Below are positions 55,047 through 64,000 of a DNA stretch of 64,000 bases, one piece after another. The stretch is from Thecaphora thlaspeos (taxonomy: Eukaryota; Basidiomycota; Ustilaginomycetes; Urocystidales; Glomosporiaceae), in NCBI GenBank assembly GCA_900291925.1, contig UWYS01000005.1, positions 682,001 through 746,000 of the forward strand. The letters are read 5' to 3'. The notes under the pieces are model-generated. The model saw only the letters and a program-made list of their open reading frames with translations, was not told where the DNA came from and ran no database searches. The stretch's first letter is position 1; each line of letters starts with the position of its first letter. The position numbers were made by a program, and so were the translations under genes.

Positions 55047-57905
55047 TCAATGCAAAGGGAGCAAAGCGCGCCTCCTACGGTGGGAGAGCGAGACGGCATG
55101 TCGAACCTCGGAGATCCTTCCCTGCCGCTCGAGTTCGGCCTCGATAGATTCGGGCGTCGTCTCGTCATCGAGTTCGGGGGCGACGGTGGGAGTCGCTGTG
55201 GGAGTCGCTGTGGGTTGGATCGGGTCTGCGGAGGTAGAATCTGGCGAGGAGCTGGAAGAAGCTTCGGTAGGCATCGAGCTGGACAATGCAGTAGGAAGTT
55301 CGACGGACGTGGCGCTAGGCTCGATAGTTGCAGATGCGGATGGAGAGGATGCCGATGTAGAGATAGGAGAAGAGATGGACGAGTCGAAGGACGAGTCGGT
55401 CGTGTTGAACGCTGCTGCTGTTGAGTCGCCGCCGGTCGTGTAAGTGCTACCTTGGTCCGATCGCTTGACGAGCAGCGCGACGTTTAGTCCAACCGAAGCG
55501 ACCAAGATGACGACCAAGAGAACCATCAACGTCTTCTTCCCACTCCAGTCCGACCGGTCCGAGGACATAGGGACGGATTCGATGTTGTCCTGTCCGACTT
55601 TGACGATGTTCTTCTCGTTCAATCCTCCGTCGGACTTTTCGTGGAGAGCAGGGAGGGAGTAGGAGCTGGAAGGTCGTCCGATGACAAAGACTTCGTCGTC
55701 GTACAGGAACCCTCCCTGCTTGGGCTTCTGCAGCGGTGTGGGAGGGAAGAGCGAGGACAGGGAGGAGGAGGAGGCGAGTCGACCGAGGTCAAAGAGCCGT
55801 TGCCAACCCGTCTTCCTCTCCGCGCCGTCGCGAGTCGGCGTCGACTTGGTCGGCTTGCAGAAAGACGAAGGGTCGACGGTCTTGACGAAGCGCGGTGTTC
55901 CGTGTTCCAGCGACGGCTTCTTGTCGAATGGCGTAGGGGTCGAAAGCGAGGCGCTGAGAAGCGTCTCGTCCGACGAAGAACAGGACGAGGGCGTAGGCGA
56001 AGGAAGGTCTTCCCACGCCTCTTCCGACTGCGCCGACGTCAAGCTGAACGGTCGGATCGGGATCGTCTCGGCCAGGTGCAGACTCCTGAAGCGTGCCCGA
56101 CGTTCCGTCTTCTTGGCCGAGATAGATGGCTTGGCCAGGTCGGGCGCATCGCCGTCGAACCCCTTTGTCGGTGTGTGCTCGTCGGTGTGAAGCGGAGGCA
56201 GTGGAGAGACGAGAGGCCCTTTGACACCCGAGCTGAACCAGCTGCATCGCGTCATCACGCCGCCCCAGCCGTCCCGCCTTTCTTCCGCCGTCGGCTTCGA
56301 GACATCTTGCTGGTCTGGGGTGCGTCGGTAGGGGATCCTGAGATTCCAGCCACCCGCGCCGGCCCTACGAGGGGGTGTTCTAAACGTCTTGATGGCATCG
56401 ACGAGGTCAGTGACGCGGTTCGAAAAGCCTCCGTCCTGCGGCGGGTGGGAGAGACCTCGTCCTACGCTCTGCAGCTTCGGCGGCAGAGGTGGCCGAGGCG
56501 CTTTGGTGTCGTGTCGGCGTAGGGGCAGGTTGAGCGGCTTGACCGTGGTCGGCTGCACCCACTCTTGTGCCTCGTCCGAGCGGCGCGTCCTGGACGGGGT
56601 ATCGGTACAGAGCGTCTCGTCGACATCACCGCTAAGCAGATCCCCGTTGGGGCTGTGGGGGGTCCTATCGCCCGCGATCGTCAGTTGCGGCAGCCCGTAG
56701 GAGACATCGGCGCCCGTCTCATCGTGCTGCTGCTGCTGCTGCTCGGCGATGGCCTTAATCGGTCGGAAAGCATTGACGGCCTTCTTGTTGCTTTCGAGCA
56801 GGTTGCGACGGTGGTGGTTGGCCTGGAATTTGCTCGCCCAGGTTGGGACGTTGTACGCCTTCTTCTCTTCGCCCCCTTCTGGCGTGTAGTAGATCGAGGC
56901 GCGCTTGGCTCCGATCTCGCGCAGCGTCGCAGAGAGGGGTGTGGTGTCGATGTCGCTCCTACCCGCTGCTTCAGCCGGGACGTGTTCGCCGATCTTGCAG
57001 ACGGTAGGAGAGTGCAAGGTGTCGGCTCGACGCGGTGTGAGGGGACTCATGGGAGGAAGAGAGAGAATCGTGGAGTCGCGCTGTCGTTTCAGACGTTCTT
57101 GGCCGCGCCTTCCTACCATCTGCGAGACGGGTGAGCGGGGAGAACGCGGCGAGGAGCAGCGAAGTGAAGAGGCCGACGAGAAGCGGCGCAGCCGTGCTGT
57201 AGCAGAGGAGAGGCTGATACGCCGAGGCGACGGTACGGTGGTGGCGGCACCGTCTTTGGTCGCGTGGGTGCGACGAGATGAGGCGACGCTACCTGCCTGG
57301 GCCGAGAGACGGACATTTGCGTCGTGCTGTCCATCTGTCGCTCGGACGACGTCGGCGGGGCGCGGGAGCGGAAAGACATCTGTATCACCCAAGAGCGACG
57401 AAGGCGTCAACACCTCTTCGTAGACCGAGTAAGGGACGCTCGGCTTGCGGCGAAGAAGGGTCTGCTTTGTCGCTTCGATTGCCTCGAAAGACTCGTCCAC
57501 CTCGCGAGCAGCTAGGGGAAGCCCACTATCGGCAGTGCAGACGCCAGCGCTAGGTGCGGTGGAGGCCGACAAGAGGCGAGGCGGTGTATCGAGCTCGTTG
57601 CTTGAAGGTCGCGCATCCCAGCTGAGGTGTTCTTGAAACTTGCCGCGCGGAGTGCCGTGCAGTCGCGTCGAGCTGCCGTCGTCCGAGGAGCTCGCGCCGC
57701 TCTGGCTACCGTGGCTTCCACGTCGAAGGCGAGGGGAGCGAGCGCGTGCCGACTTGCGGTCGCGCGGGGCGGGCTGGAGGTGGAAGCTCTTGATGCCGTA
57801 GGTAGGATCGAGGGTGGCTCGAGAGAGGGTCCTGTCTCCCTCCTCCTCGGAGTCTGGCGAGGAAGGTGGCGAGAAAGCTGAGCATGGATAGGCGGTCGGT
57901 GACAT
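55047..57905 (-). CDS. Orphan single-pass membrane protein with long Ser/Arg-rich cytosolic region
   Basis: Intronless frame of 952 residues starting MSPTAYPCSAFSPPSSPDSE. About 800 residues are Ser/Pro/Arg-rich and mostly disordered, with short conserved-looking islands (EAIEATKQTLLRRKPSVPYS, WASKFQANHHRRNLLESNKK). One strong transmembrane segment follows (KTLMVLLVVILVASVGLNVA), then about 110 Ser/Thr-rich residues with a Pro/Thr run (PTATPTATPTVAPELDD). This layout suggests a plasma-membrane or ER protein with a large N-terminal cytosolic region and a short Ser/Thr-rich outer tail, as in some fungal wall-sensing or polarity proteins, but no domain is recognised. It ends near DIS3 in convergent orientation. 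Continuous coding frame and codon bias support a real gene. Confidence 0.72.
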   Translation of the reverse strand: MSPTAYPCSAFSPPSSPDSEEEGDRTLSRATLDPTYGIKSFHLQPAPRDRKSARARSPRLRRGSHGSQSGASSSDDGSSTRLHGTPRGKFQEHLSWDARPSSNELDTPPRLLSASTAPSAGVCTADSGLPLAAREVDESFEAIEATKQTLLRRKPSVPYSVYEEVLTPSSLLGDTDVFPLPRPADVVRATDGQHDANVRLSAQAGSVASSRRTHATKDGAATTVPSPRRISLSSATARLRRFSSASSLRCSSPRSPRSPVSQMVGRRGQERLKRQRDSTILSLPPMSPLTPRRADTLHSPTVCKIGEHVPAEAAGRSDIDTTPLSATLREIGAKRASIYYTPEGGEEKKAYNVPTWASKFQANHHRRNLLESNKKAVNAFRPIKAIAEQQQQQHDETGADVSYGLPQLTIAGDRTPHSPNGDLLSGDVDETLCTDTPSRTRRSDEAQEWVQPTTVKPLNLPLRRHDTKAPRPPLPPKLQSVGRGLSHPPQDGGFSNRVTDLVDAIKTFRTPPRRAGAGGWNLRIPYRRTPDQQDVSKPTAEERRDGWGGVMTRCSWFSSGVKGPLVSPLPPLHTDEHTPTKGFDGDAPDLAKPSISAKKTERRARFRSLHLAETIPIRPFSLTSAQSEEAWEDLPSPTPSSCSSSDETLLSASLSTPTPFDKKPSLEHGTPRFVKTVDPSSFCKPTKSTPTRDGAERKTGWQRLFDLGRLASSSSLSSLFPPTPLQKPKQGGFLYDDEVFVIGRPSSSYSLPALHEKSDGGLNEKNIVKVGQDNIESVPMSSDRSDWSGKKTLMVLLVVILVASVGLNVALLVKRSDQGSTYTTGGDSTAAAFNTTDSSFDSSISSPISTSASSPSASATIEPSATSVELPTALSSSMPTEASSSSSPDSTSADPIQPTATPTATPTVAPELDDETTPESIEAELERQGRISEVRHAVSLSHRRRRALLPLH

Positions 57906-58113
57906 ATCGCTGAGATGGCTTCGGTGTTGACGTCGCGGCGAGGAGGTTTTGGCGTGTCGATCAGCGGCGAGAGCCTGCTCGAGCTGAGGAGGAGGGGAAG
58001 GGGATGGTGGTATGTCGGGTATAAGGGAGGAGGAAACGGAATAGAGCAGATACCACAGCGCAGCTTGAGGGGAACGCGATCATGGATCCAGGTGATGGAG
58101 AGAAAGAGACAGA

Positions 58114-58117
<4 letters not shown>

Positions 58118-58144
<27 letters not shown>
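58118..58144. repeat. (GA)n microsatellite
   Basis: About 13 GA units, some 210 bp upstream of the membrane-protein start codon on the other strand, where it reads as (CT)n, a common element of fungal leaders. Confidence 0.85.
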
Positions 58145-58148
<4 letters not shown>

Positions 58149-58273
58149 GAGGGGTTATGTCCTGTGCCGTCGACCGTCCTGGAGGGAGTCAGGCGCTCCC
58201 CTGGTGGAGCCCATCGTGAAGACCACAAAGGGGACTTTAGCAGGGTGAGGTGTGCGAAAGGGCGAGAAAGGAT

Positions 58274-58304
58274 GGCAAAGGGCAAAGGGCAAAGGGCAAA
58301 GGGA
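58274..58304. repeat. 7-bp minisatellite GGCAAAG, about four copies
   Basis: Tandem copies of GGCAAAG between two minus-strand genes. No function is evident. Confidence 0.8.
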
Positions 58305-58588
58305 TAAAAGTCCCTTTGTTGCTGTCAGGCTGTGCGTGGCGACGCACCCTCTTCTCCGGCCATGCACGTGCAAATCGGGCAAACGCACCATACGGCGCGC
58401 TCTGGCTGGTGCTGAAAGGATGGCGTTTTCATACAGTCGTCAAGGTAGAGGAGATACCAAGGTATCAAAGCAACAAGACTGGACAACTAAGATCGATAGC
58501 TAGAAAGGAAGCACAGCTGACGAGCTCAACCCCATTTCCACAGGCAGAACCAAGCAAGGAAGAACCGAGGAGGCTCGCTGTAGCAGCT

Positions 58589-59205
58589 TTACTCCTTGTT
58601 GAGCTCGGCCGATCGCTTGGCCAGCTCCTCTTTGCCTGCAGCATGGGTCAGATCAGAGAAAGGCAGGGTCAATGGAAAGCGAACGGATCACAGGCGGATG
58701 CAGCCGATATTCTCGCGTTGGGGAGTGGACACACTCTTGGTCGGTCCGTCGGTTGGTCCGTCGGTTGGTCCGTCGGTTGGTCCGTCTGGGCACACCCCAC
58801 TCACTCAGGGGCTCCTCGAGCTTCGAGGTGTCGACAATCTGAGGGCCGGGCTTGCCGGCGACGCCAAAGGCCTGGTCCTTGAGCGAAGGGCTAAGCGCCG
58901 GGTCTGTGTTGGGATCGTTGGCTACAGAGGTTGGAAGCAAAGGAGGCGCGACGTCGGGGTCAGCCGCAAAGCTAAACGTGGTGACGTCGGCTTCGTTCCG
59001 GCATGGCTCTCAAGACTCACTGGTCGCCGGGTGGGGCCTGCGGAGCGGGCCGAGCAACAAAGGGTCAAAGAAAAGGAGCGGGAGCGCGCAAAGGGATTGA
59101 ACCGAGTGAGAATCGACGTCCCGTCACACAATCTCCGGGTCAATGAATGGGCCGCACTCACTGGATGGTGAAGCTCTGCTCTTCGTTCTTGTTGTTGTCA
59201 GACAT
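58589..59205 (-). CDS. 74-residue hydrophilic protein from four exons, one of 17 nt
   Basis: Reconstructed from exons 59162-59205, 59021-59037, 58805-58921 and 58589-58635, totalling 225 nt. The protein starts MSDNNKNEEQSFTIQ, passes the microexon (PHPAT), continues TNDPNTDPALSPSLKDQAFG and KPGPQIVDTSKLEEPLS, and ends KEELAKRSAELNKE. All four exons join in frame through GTGAGT donors and C/T-rich acceptors. Without the 17-nt exon the frame of exon 3 runs into a stop, which supports it. The protein is charged, has no signal peptide or membrane segment, and I do not recognise a family. It is too short and too split for open-frame scans. It diverges from the S9 peptidase gene. The intron at 58636-58804 contains a 12-bp minisatellite. 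Confidence 0.72.
58739..58786. repeat. 12-bp minisatellite GGTTGGTCCGTC in an intron
   Basis: Three exact copies plus one variant copy in tandem within the last intron of the 74-residue gene. Confidence 0.85.
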
Positions 59206-59843
59206 GGCGGCTGAGTTGTTCAGGTGGATGGCGAAATGCTGTGTGCGTGGATGTATGAGAGGTAAGCTTGGCTGGCCGTGCGGCGGATGCAGTTGTGTGG
59301 TGGATGGTGGAGAGGCGGAGAGGCGGGGGGCGGAGGGTGGCGTGGCCAGGGGACCCTGGCCTGGCTCGATAAGGGCCCGCCGGGCGGTGCTCAGAACTCA
59401 GGGATCAGGGATCAGGGATCAGGGATCAGGGCTGGGGGACTCAGGGCTCGATGTGGAGTTGAGGCGGGGTCAGGCTGCTGCTGCCGCTGCATTGTCGTCA
59501 TCTGGCCGCCTTGCTCGGTCGGCGTCTCTCCGCGCGTCCTCCCGATTTGGGCAAGGCGTGGGTGCCGGGCACAGCATTGCGCCGGCTCATTTTCCGGCTG
59601 CAGGCACGGGCGGGAGGGCGACACTGGATCCGCACCCAAGCTACGCTGCCGAGAGCCGGGGCCACCCTCGCTTCGTTCGCTTGCACCACTCCATCAAGAC
59701 CGCGCTAAGCCCCTTCTCTAGGGGTCAGCAGCAGCAGGAGACCAAGCGTCGTCTCGGCCTCCCTCTTGATCAGCACTACCACCACCATTCAGAGGCGAAA
59801 CCCGCACCGTCCCGCCGCCTCTGCCCTGCATAGTGTCGCTGCC
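59206..59843. promoter_or_regulatory. Divergent promoter region with a 7-bp repeat
   Basis: About 640 bp between the starts of the 74-residue gene (minus) and the secreted S9 peptidase (plus). Five tandem ATCAGGG-type units lie at about 59398-59432. Open frames across the region have no domain content. Confidence 0.45.
59398..59432. repeat. 7-bp minisatellite ATCAGGG, about five copies
   Basis: Tandem ATCAGGG units in the divergent promoter region. The unit is telomere-like in length but differs from TTAGGG, and the position is internal. Confidence 0.8.
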
Positions 59844-62325
59844 ATGCTCTCGAAACGCACCGCCTCGCTCCTCGTCGTGGCCCTTGTCGCCTCGCCCATG
59901 GCGTTGGCCAGCAAGGTCCTCACCCCGGAGCGCCTTATTGAGGCCCCTCGCCCTTCTTTCTCTGAAGTATCGCCCAATTCGGCCTCGGCCCTCTACGGCG
60001 TGACGACACACAGCCTCGTGGAGCGCTCCAAGAAAGAGGTCCTCTACGCCATCGACCTCCCCTCCCACGCTGGCCTCGCCAGCAGCGGCAGCGGCACCAC
60101 CTTCACCGCCGACTTCCAGCGTCCTTCTCCCGTAGAGGTCGTTCACAACGCCACCCAGGGCTTCTACCTCGGCGATGCGGAGGTTGCCTTCCTCATTGAC
60201 AACGTCCTCTACGCAAAGAACCTCACCGCGGGCAAGCCTGACCCCTTGGAGCCGGGGTACCGCATCGGCGCCTTCCCCGCACCCGTCGCCAACATTCAGA
60301 TCGTCCGCCAGTCGGAGACCGAGGCGGTTCTCGTCTTCAGCGCAGAAGTCTACGACGACGGCAGCCTCGCCAATGTCGCGGATCACGACGCCTCGGCCAG
60401 GGAGCAGGAGTGGAAGCACGTCAAGACCTACGACTCGAGCTTTGTTCGCCACTGGGATTTATGGGTCAACCCGCGTAAGCGCTCCCAGCTCTTTTCCGTC
60501 GACCTCAGCCGCAAGAAGGACAACTTCATCACCAGCTGGCACTTTGACAGCGACTTTCGCAACCTCATGCCCGACACCAAGCTCGAGACGCCCGTCAAGC
60601 CGTTCGGCGGCGCAGAGGACTTTGCCGTCTCGCAGCGCTTCGTCGCGTGGACCGCAAAAGACCCCGAGCTCCCGCCCACCTGGCATACCAGGCAAAACAT
60701 CTATGTCACCCCGCTCAAGGGAGGCGAGCCACCGCGCAAGCTCTCGTCGGGCGAGCACGGTTGGGCGGGCGCCCCCGCCTTTTCGCCCGACGGTGAGACG
60801 CTCGCCTGGCTCCAGATGCGCAAGGACGGCTTCGAGTCGGACCGCCGCATCATCCAGCTCTACACGCTCGACTCGGACAGCCAGGACGAGCTCTTCCCCT
60901 CCTGGGACCAGAGCCCGTTCTCGATCCAATTTTCAAACGACGGCCACCAGCTCTGGATTCTCTCGGAGGACAATGAGCAGGACAAGGTCTACAGCGCCAA
61001 GATCAAGCGCAGCCACTCGTCCGGCGGCTGGAAGGCAGCGCACGCCGAACCCAAGGAGGTAGTCAGGCGTGGCGGCGTCTCATCGGTCGTCGAACTCGAG
61101 AGCGGCAAGCTCCTCGTCGCCGCCTCGTCGCTCATCTCGCCCACCGAACTCTACCTCGTCGATCCCAAGGGCAAGGAGGAAACCCGCAAGCTCACCACCA
61201 TCGCCGCCGACAGCCACGCCCTCGCCAAGATCGACTTTGGACCTGAGCCCGAGCAATTTACCTTTGTCGGATCGGAGGGCGTGACGCGGCACGGTTGGAT
61301 CCACCGCCCGCCCGGCTTCGATGAGAACAAGAGCTTCCCGGTACTTTTCGCCATACACGGTGGCCCGAGTGACGCTTGGGTGAACAGCTGGTCAACTAGA
61401 TGGAATCCGGCAGTGTTCGCCGCGCAGGGCTTCATCACCATAGCCGTGAATCCTTGCGGCTCGACGGGTTTCGGTCAGGAGTATGCGGATTCGATCATCG
61501 GAAACTGTGAGTCGATGCGTCCTGTGCCGTTGCTACTTCGCAGAGACTGACGCGCAACGCATTTTACCTTGTTGTCCGTTTGATTGCTCAGGGGGCGGCC
61601 GTCCGTACTATGACATCCGAGCGGCGGTGCATTACATCCTCGACACGATCCCCGCTGCAGACCCAGAGCGCGTTGTTGCGGCTGGCGCGAGCTACGGCGG
61701 ATACATGATCAACTGGATAAACGTGCGTACCATTGCTGCATCCGGCCCAGACCTGGCATCAGCTGATCGCGACCATCTAATATGTTCTCTCCGCACAGGG
61801 CCACAACGACGACCAGATGTTCCGCGCGCTGGTTGCACACGACGGAGCGTTTTCTGTACCGAACACATTTTTCAGTACCGACGAGCTCTACTTCCCCGAG
61901 GCAGAGTTCGGCGGTACGCCATGGACCAACCCCGCTGGGTACGAGCGATGGAATCCCGCCAGCCACGCTGGCAACTGGAACACGCCTCAGGTAAGCCAAC
62001 TCTGCCTGCTTCGTGGTATTGCAATCGCTGTGGGGCGGTTCCTGATGCTGACATGCCCGTCTACGCTTTGGACGTGTCGAAGCTGGTGATTCACGGATCG
62101 AGGGATTACAGGCTGACGGAGAGTGAGGGTCTGGCGGCCTTTAACACCCTGCAGCGGCGAGGCGTTCCCAGCCGTCTGGTAGTGTTCCCAGAGGAGAACC
62201 ATTGGGTCCTTGACCCGCATGCGAGCCTCAGGTGGCACGAAGAGGTGTTGTCGTGGCTCAAGAAGTGGTCCGACAAGAAGGAAGCGGATGACGAGCAGGA
62301 GCCGAGGCTTGTGTTCCAGAACTAG
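59844..62325 (+). CDS. Secreted S9 prolyl oligopeptidase-family peptidase (dipeptidyl peptidase V-like)
   Basis: Exons 59844-61506, 61592-61722, 61799-61990 and 62083-62325 give 742 residues. A signal peptide is clear (KRTASLLVVALVASPMALAS). The first 450 residues are beta-propeller-like (SQRFVAWTAKDPELPPTWHT, WAGAPAFSPDGETLAWLQMR). The alpha/beta-hydrolase domain carries FAIHGGPSDAWVNSW, the nucleophile elbow GASYGGYMINWI (catalytic Ser), IHGSRDYRLTESEG (Asp) and VFPEENHWVLDPHASLRWHE (His), so the triad is complete. The family includes secreted dipeptidyl peptidase V and acylaminoacyl peptidase-like enzymes, which release dipeptides or cleave short peptides. It should be extracellular or vacuolar; no GPI or retention signal is visible. 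The start at 59844 is chosen because it opens the signal peptide; in-frame upstream codons are leader-like. Confidence 0.93.
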
Positions 62326-62500
62326 AGCGTAGAAGACAGTGCCTTACCGACCTCGTAGTTGCCTGTCTGTAGCCGCCGCACGAATGGACGTACTTGGGAA
62401 TATCTGGAGGCATGGTCTGTGCGAGATGCATGTTACTGTCCACCCCCTCGATGGGCGGTACGAGCGGATGGGGTGCTTGCTACAGCTCCTCGTCCATGTT

Positions 62501-63322
62501 CTACTGCGTCTCTGCGTTCTCTCCTTTCTTCTCCCACGGCTTGAGCGGTTTCTCGAGGGAAGGCTTGGTCGGTTCGTCCTCGTTGATCTATCAGTGGAGC
62601 GCGTACGAGGTGGGAATAGGAGGAGGTATGAATAGTGAACATCATCGACGCGTCAAAAGGCGAAGAGCATCGGAGGGAAGGTAACGTACTTTGAGAGGTA
62701 TGTCGCGGATTCCGGCAATCTTATCCGTCTGACCGGTGGCGATCAGCTCTACGATCGAGTCAAACGAGGCCGGGTACGGTTCGGTCGTCGTTGTCGTAGG
62801 CTCGACGGCGCCGGTGGTGGTGGTGGTGGTGGAAGGTGAGGTCTCGGGACGCGATGAGAGCCAGAGGACGTAGTCATCGTAGTCCACCTCTGTACCCGTC
62901 CTATCCAGCCGATAGCGAAGTAAAATCTGGTGAGTCAGATGGTGGAGAGGTGGCATTGAGCAGGGTAGGAGCGAGAAGACGTACTTGGACATGAAGAAGA
63001 ATACTTTGGCTCGTTGCTTTGTCTGATCCAGCTGTTCCGGCGTTGCTCCGTTGGCTGTCAGAGGACCCAAGATCGCTTCGAGGCCGGACTGTAGCCGTTT
63101 GTGTGAAGCTTTTTTTTTTCCCTGATGTCAGCGGTTGCCGCTCGATGGGGCAAAGTAGAGAAGAGGGAGGAAAGGACTTACCTGGAACTCTTCATTGTCC
63201 CGAGTGAAGGTCTCAAGGTGGGTGTAGATGGCGTCGCGGTCGTACGGAACGGTCGGGCCTGTTTGTGACTGGATGAAGTGTTCGGCCGCCGAATTCTGGG
63301 TGGTTGGTGTCTGTTCGGCCAT
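62501..63322 (-). CDS. KPWE-domain protein, probable Pex39-like peroxin
   Basis: Exons 63182-63322, a second block within 62691-63089, and 62501-62587. The protein starts MAEQTPTTQNSAAEHFIQSQ. The second block reads SGLEAILGPLTANGATPEQL, then QRAKVFFFMSK, DYDDYVLWLSS, a Thr-rich run and FDSIVELIATGQTDKIAG followed by IRDIPLKI. The last exon ends EKPLKPWEKKGENAETQ. The F-x2-IVELIxTG...GI..IP block plus KPWE is the KPWE domain found in fungal PEX14-like proteins and, as I recall, in Pex39 (yeast YJR012C, human C6orf226), which helps import PTS2 cargo with Pex7. Between MSK and ILLRYRL a possible 58-nt intron would break the frame, so those residues are probably translated or the splice differs. 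It is divergent from TRM6. Confidence 0.75.
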
Positions 63323-63613
63323 GGTGATGTCGCCGTCGCGAAGTGTGGGTGGTGGTGGTGCGAGGACGAGAGCTGGCCCGACCGCGTGTGCGAGCCTTTG
63401 CTGCCGTCGAGGCCTTGCTGATGTGGAGGTGCCACATGTCCCACGTGATTTCAGCAGCGCACGGCGAAAAAACGGCGCCCAAAATCTATGGAAAAGACGC
63501 CTGGCCGCCGCCTGTGCCTTCTTCTTCTTACGGTCCCACCTTCTCTCCTCTCCACATCTCTCCCCACCTCGGCCACCTCGGCCACCTTCCACACTCACGA
63601 GACAACCACCGAC

Positions 63614-64000
63614 ATGGCTGAACCACAACCCACAGCAGCATCTGCTGCGGATGGAGCAGCGCCCGTTGTGGTCCAGGCGCAACAGCCAACCGCATCCTCG
63701 AACCCGACCGCCTCTTCCTCCTCGACCACGCGCCCCAGCCGTCCGGCCCCCAACCCCCGTTCTCAACGCGGCCGCAACGCCCCACCCGCCCGCCTCACCT
63801 CGTCCGCTCTCCGGTCCCGCGTCACCTACATTTCCGCGACGTCCCACATCATCCTCAAGCTTCCCTCTGGTCGCCTCAAGCCGGCACAACTCGCTCCCGG
63901 CAAACAGGTCAGCCTCGGCAAGTTTGGAAGCTTCAAGGCCGACGACATCATCGGAATGCCCTTTGGCTTCACTTACGAGATCGCAGAGGGCGGCAAGTTG
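63614..64000 (+). CDS. TRM6: tRNA (adenine-58-N1) methyltransferase non-catalytic subunit Trm6/Gcd10, N-terminal part
   Basis: Open from ATG at 63614 to the window edge (129 codons, incomplete). The first 55 residues are Ala/Pro/Ser/Arg-rich; then comes ALRSRVTYISATSHIILKLP and the signature QVSLGKFGSFKADDIIGMPF followed by GFTYEIAEGGKL. The GKFGSF...DDIIG.P.G.TYEI block is characteristic of Trm6/Gcd10. Trm6 pairs with the catalytic Trm61 to make m1A58 in tRNAs, including initiator tRNA, in the nucleus. No intron is seen in this part. The start follows a typical context (ACCGACATGG). Confidence 0.9.
   Translation, partial: MAEPQPTAASAADGAAPVVVQAQQPTASSNPTASSSSTTRPSRPAPNPRSQRGRNAPPARLTSSALRSRVTYISATSHIILKLPSGRLKPAQLAPGKQVSLGKFGSFKADDIIGMPFGFTYEIAEGGKL

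Larger units (their letters stand above)
57906..58588. other. Intergenic region with simple repeats
   Basis: About 680 bp upstream of the membrane-protein gene (minus) and downstream of the 74-residue gene. It contains a (GA)n tract at about 58118-58144 and a 7-bp array at about 58274-58304. No gene is visible. Confidence 0.5.

Noticed and set aside
62926..62983. 58-nt intron in the Pex39-like gene
   Set aside because: Good GT and AG signals, but excision shifts the conserved DYDDYVLW segment out of frame, so I did not call it.
1..64000. tRNA genes
   Set aside because: I looked for A-box and B-box patterns in intergenic regions on both strands and found none convincing; a covariance-model scan would be decisive.
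1..64000. Transposable elements, integrated viruses or a biosynthetic gene cluster
   Set aside because: No reverse transcriptase, transposase, integrase, long terminal repeats or core biosynthetic enzymes are recognisable in any frame.

Overview
The window looks like nuclear DNA of a basidiomycete fungus, most likely from the Ustilaginomycotina (smut fungi and relatives). The evidence is GC-rich coding sequence, many short GT-AG introns, dispersed single 5S rRNA genes, and fungal families such as a Zn2Cys6 regulator, an F-box/WD40 protein, a Loa1/Vps66-type acyltransferase and a fungal PLC. The lineage is an inference; no marker gene fixes it. Exon boundaries were read by eye from splice signals and frame continuity and may be off by a base or two.

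Layout: end of an unknown gene (1-156); F-box/WD40 protein (+, 1534-4143); HD-domain phosphohydrolase (+, 4483-5937, seven exons); a divergent pair, enoyl-reductase-like dehydrogenase (-, 6099-7918) and acyl-CoA dehydrogenase-like gene (+, 9123-10555), both with in-frame stops; Asp-rich zinc-finger protein (-, 10873-11760); phosphoinositide phospholipase C (+, 12226-16978); a 3.8 kb gene-poor stretch; small secreted double-psi barrel protein (+, 20818-21555); 5S rRNA (-, 22248-22365); OB-fold-like protein with an in-frame stop (-, 22483-24480); Saf4/CCDC130-type splicing factor (+, 24958-26221); Loa1/Vps66-like acyltransferase (-, 26404-28129); ADP/ATP carrier (-, 28916-29857); Q-rich SUZ-like protein (-, 31530-33918); Cid1-type nucleotidyltransferase (+, 34920-37646); Nudix hydrolase (+, 38571-40722); degenerate 5S copy (+, 41001-41118); Zn2Cys6 transcription factor (+, 41487-45203); ALDH7-type aldehyde dehydrogenase (-, 45412-47128); 2-oxoadipate dioxygenase-like gene (+, 48894-51021) carrying three identical 128-bp tandem copies; 5S rRNA (-, 51241-51358); exosome nuclease Dis3/Rrp44 (+, 51615-54798); a 952-residue membrane protein (-, 55047-57905); a 74-residue protein from four exons (-, 58589-59205); secreted S9 peptidase (+, 59844-62325); KPWE-domain, Pex39-like protein (-, 62501-63322); start of TRM6/GCD10 (+, 63614 to the edge).

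Most genes are unrelated housekeeping functions. The functional link I can support is the divergent pair at 45.4-51.0 kb: ALDH7 (aminoadipate semialdehyde dehydrogenase) and a DUF1338/HglS-type 2-oxoadipate dioxygenase both fit lysine catabolism, and an octamer array containing TGATCA lies between them. The strongest structural oddity is the 128-bp triplication inside the dioxygenase gene. It shifts the frame as written, but splicing between the duplicated AG|GT sites would restore it, which would make it a recent intron-gain candidate.
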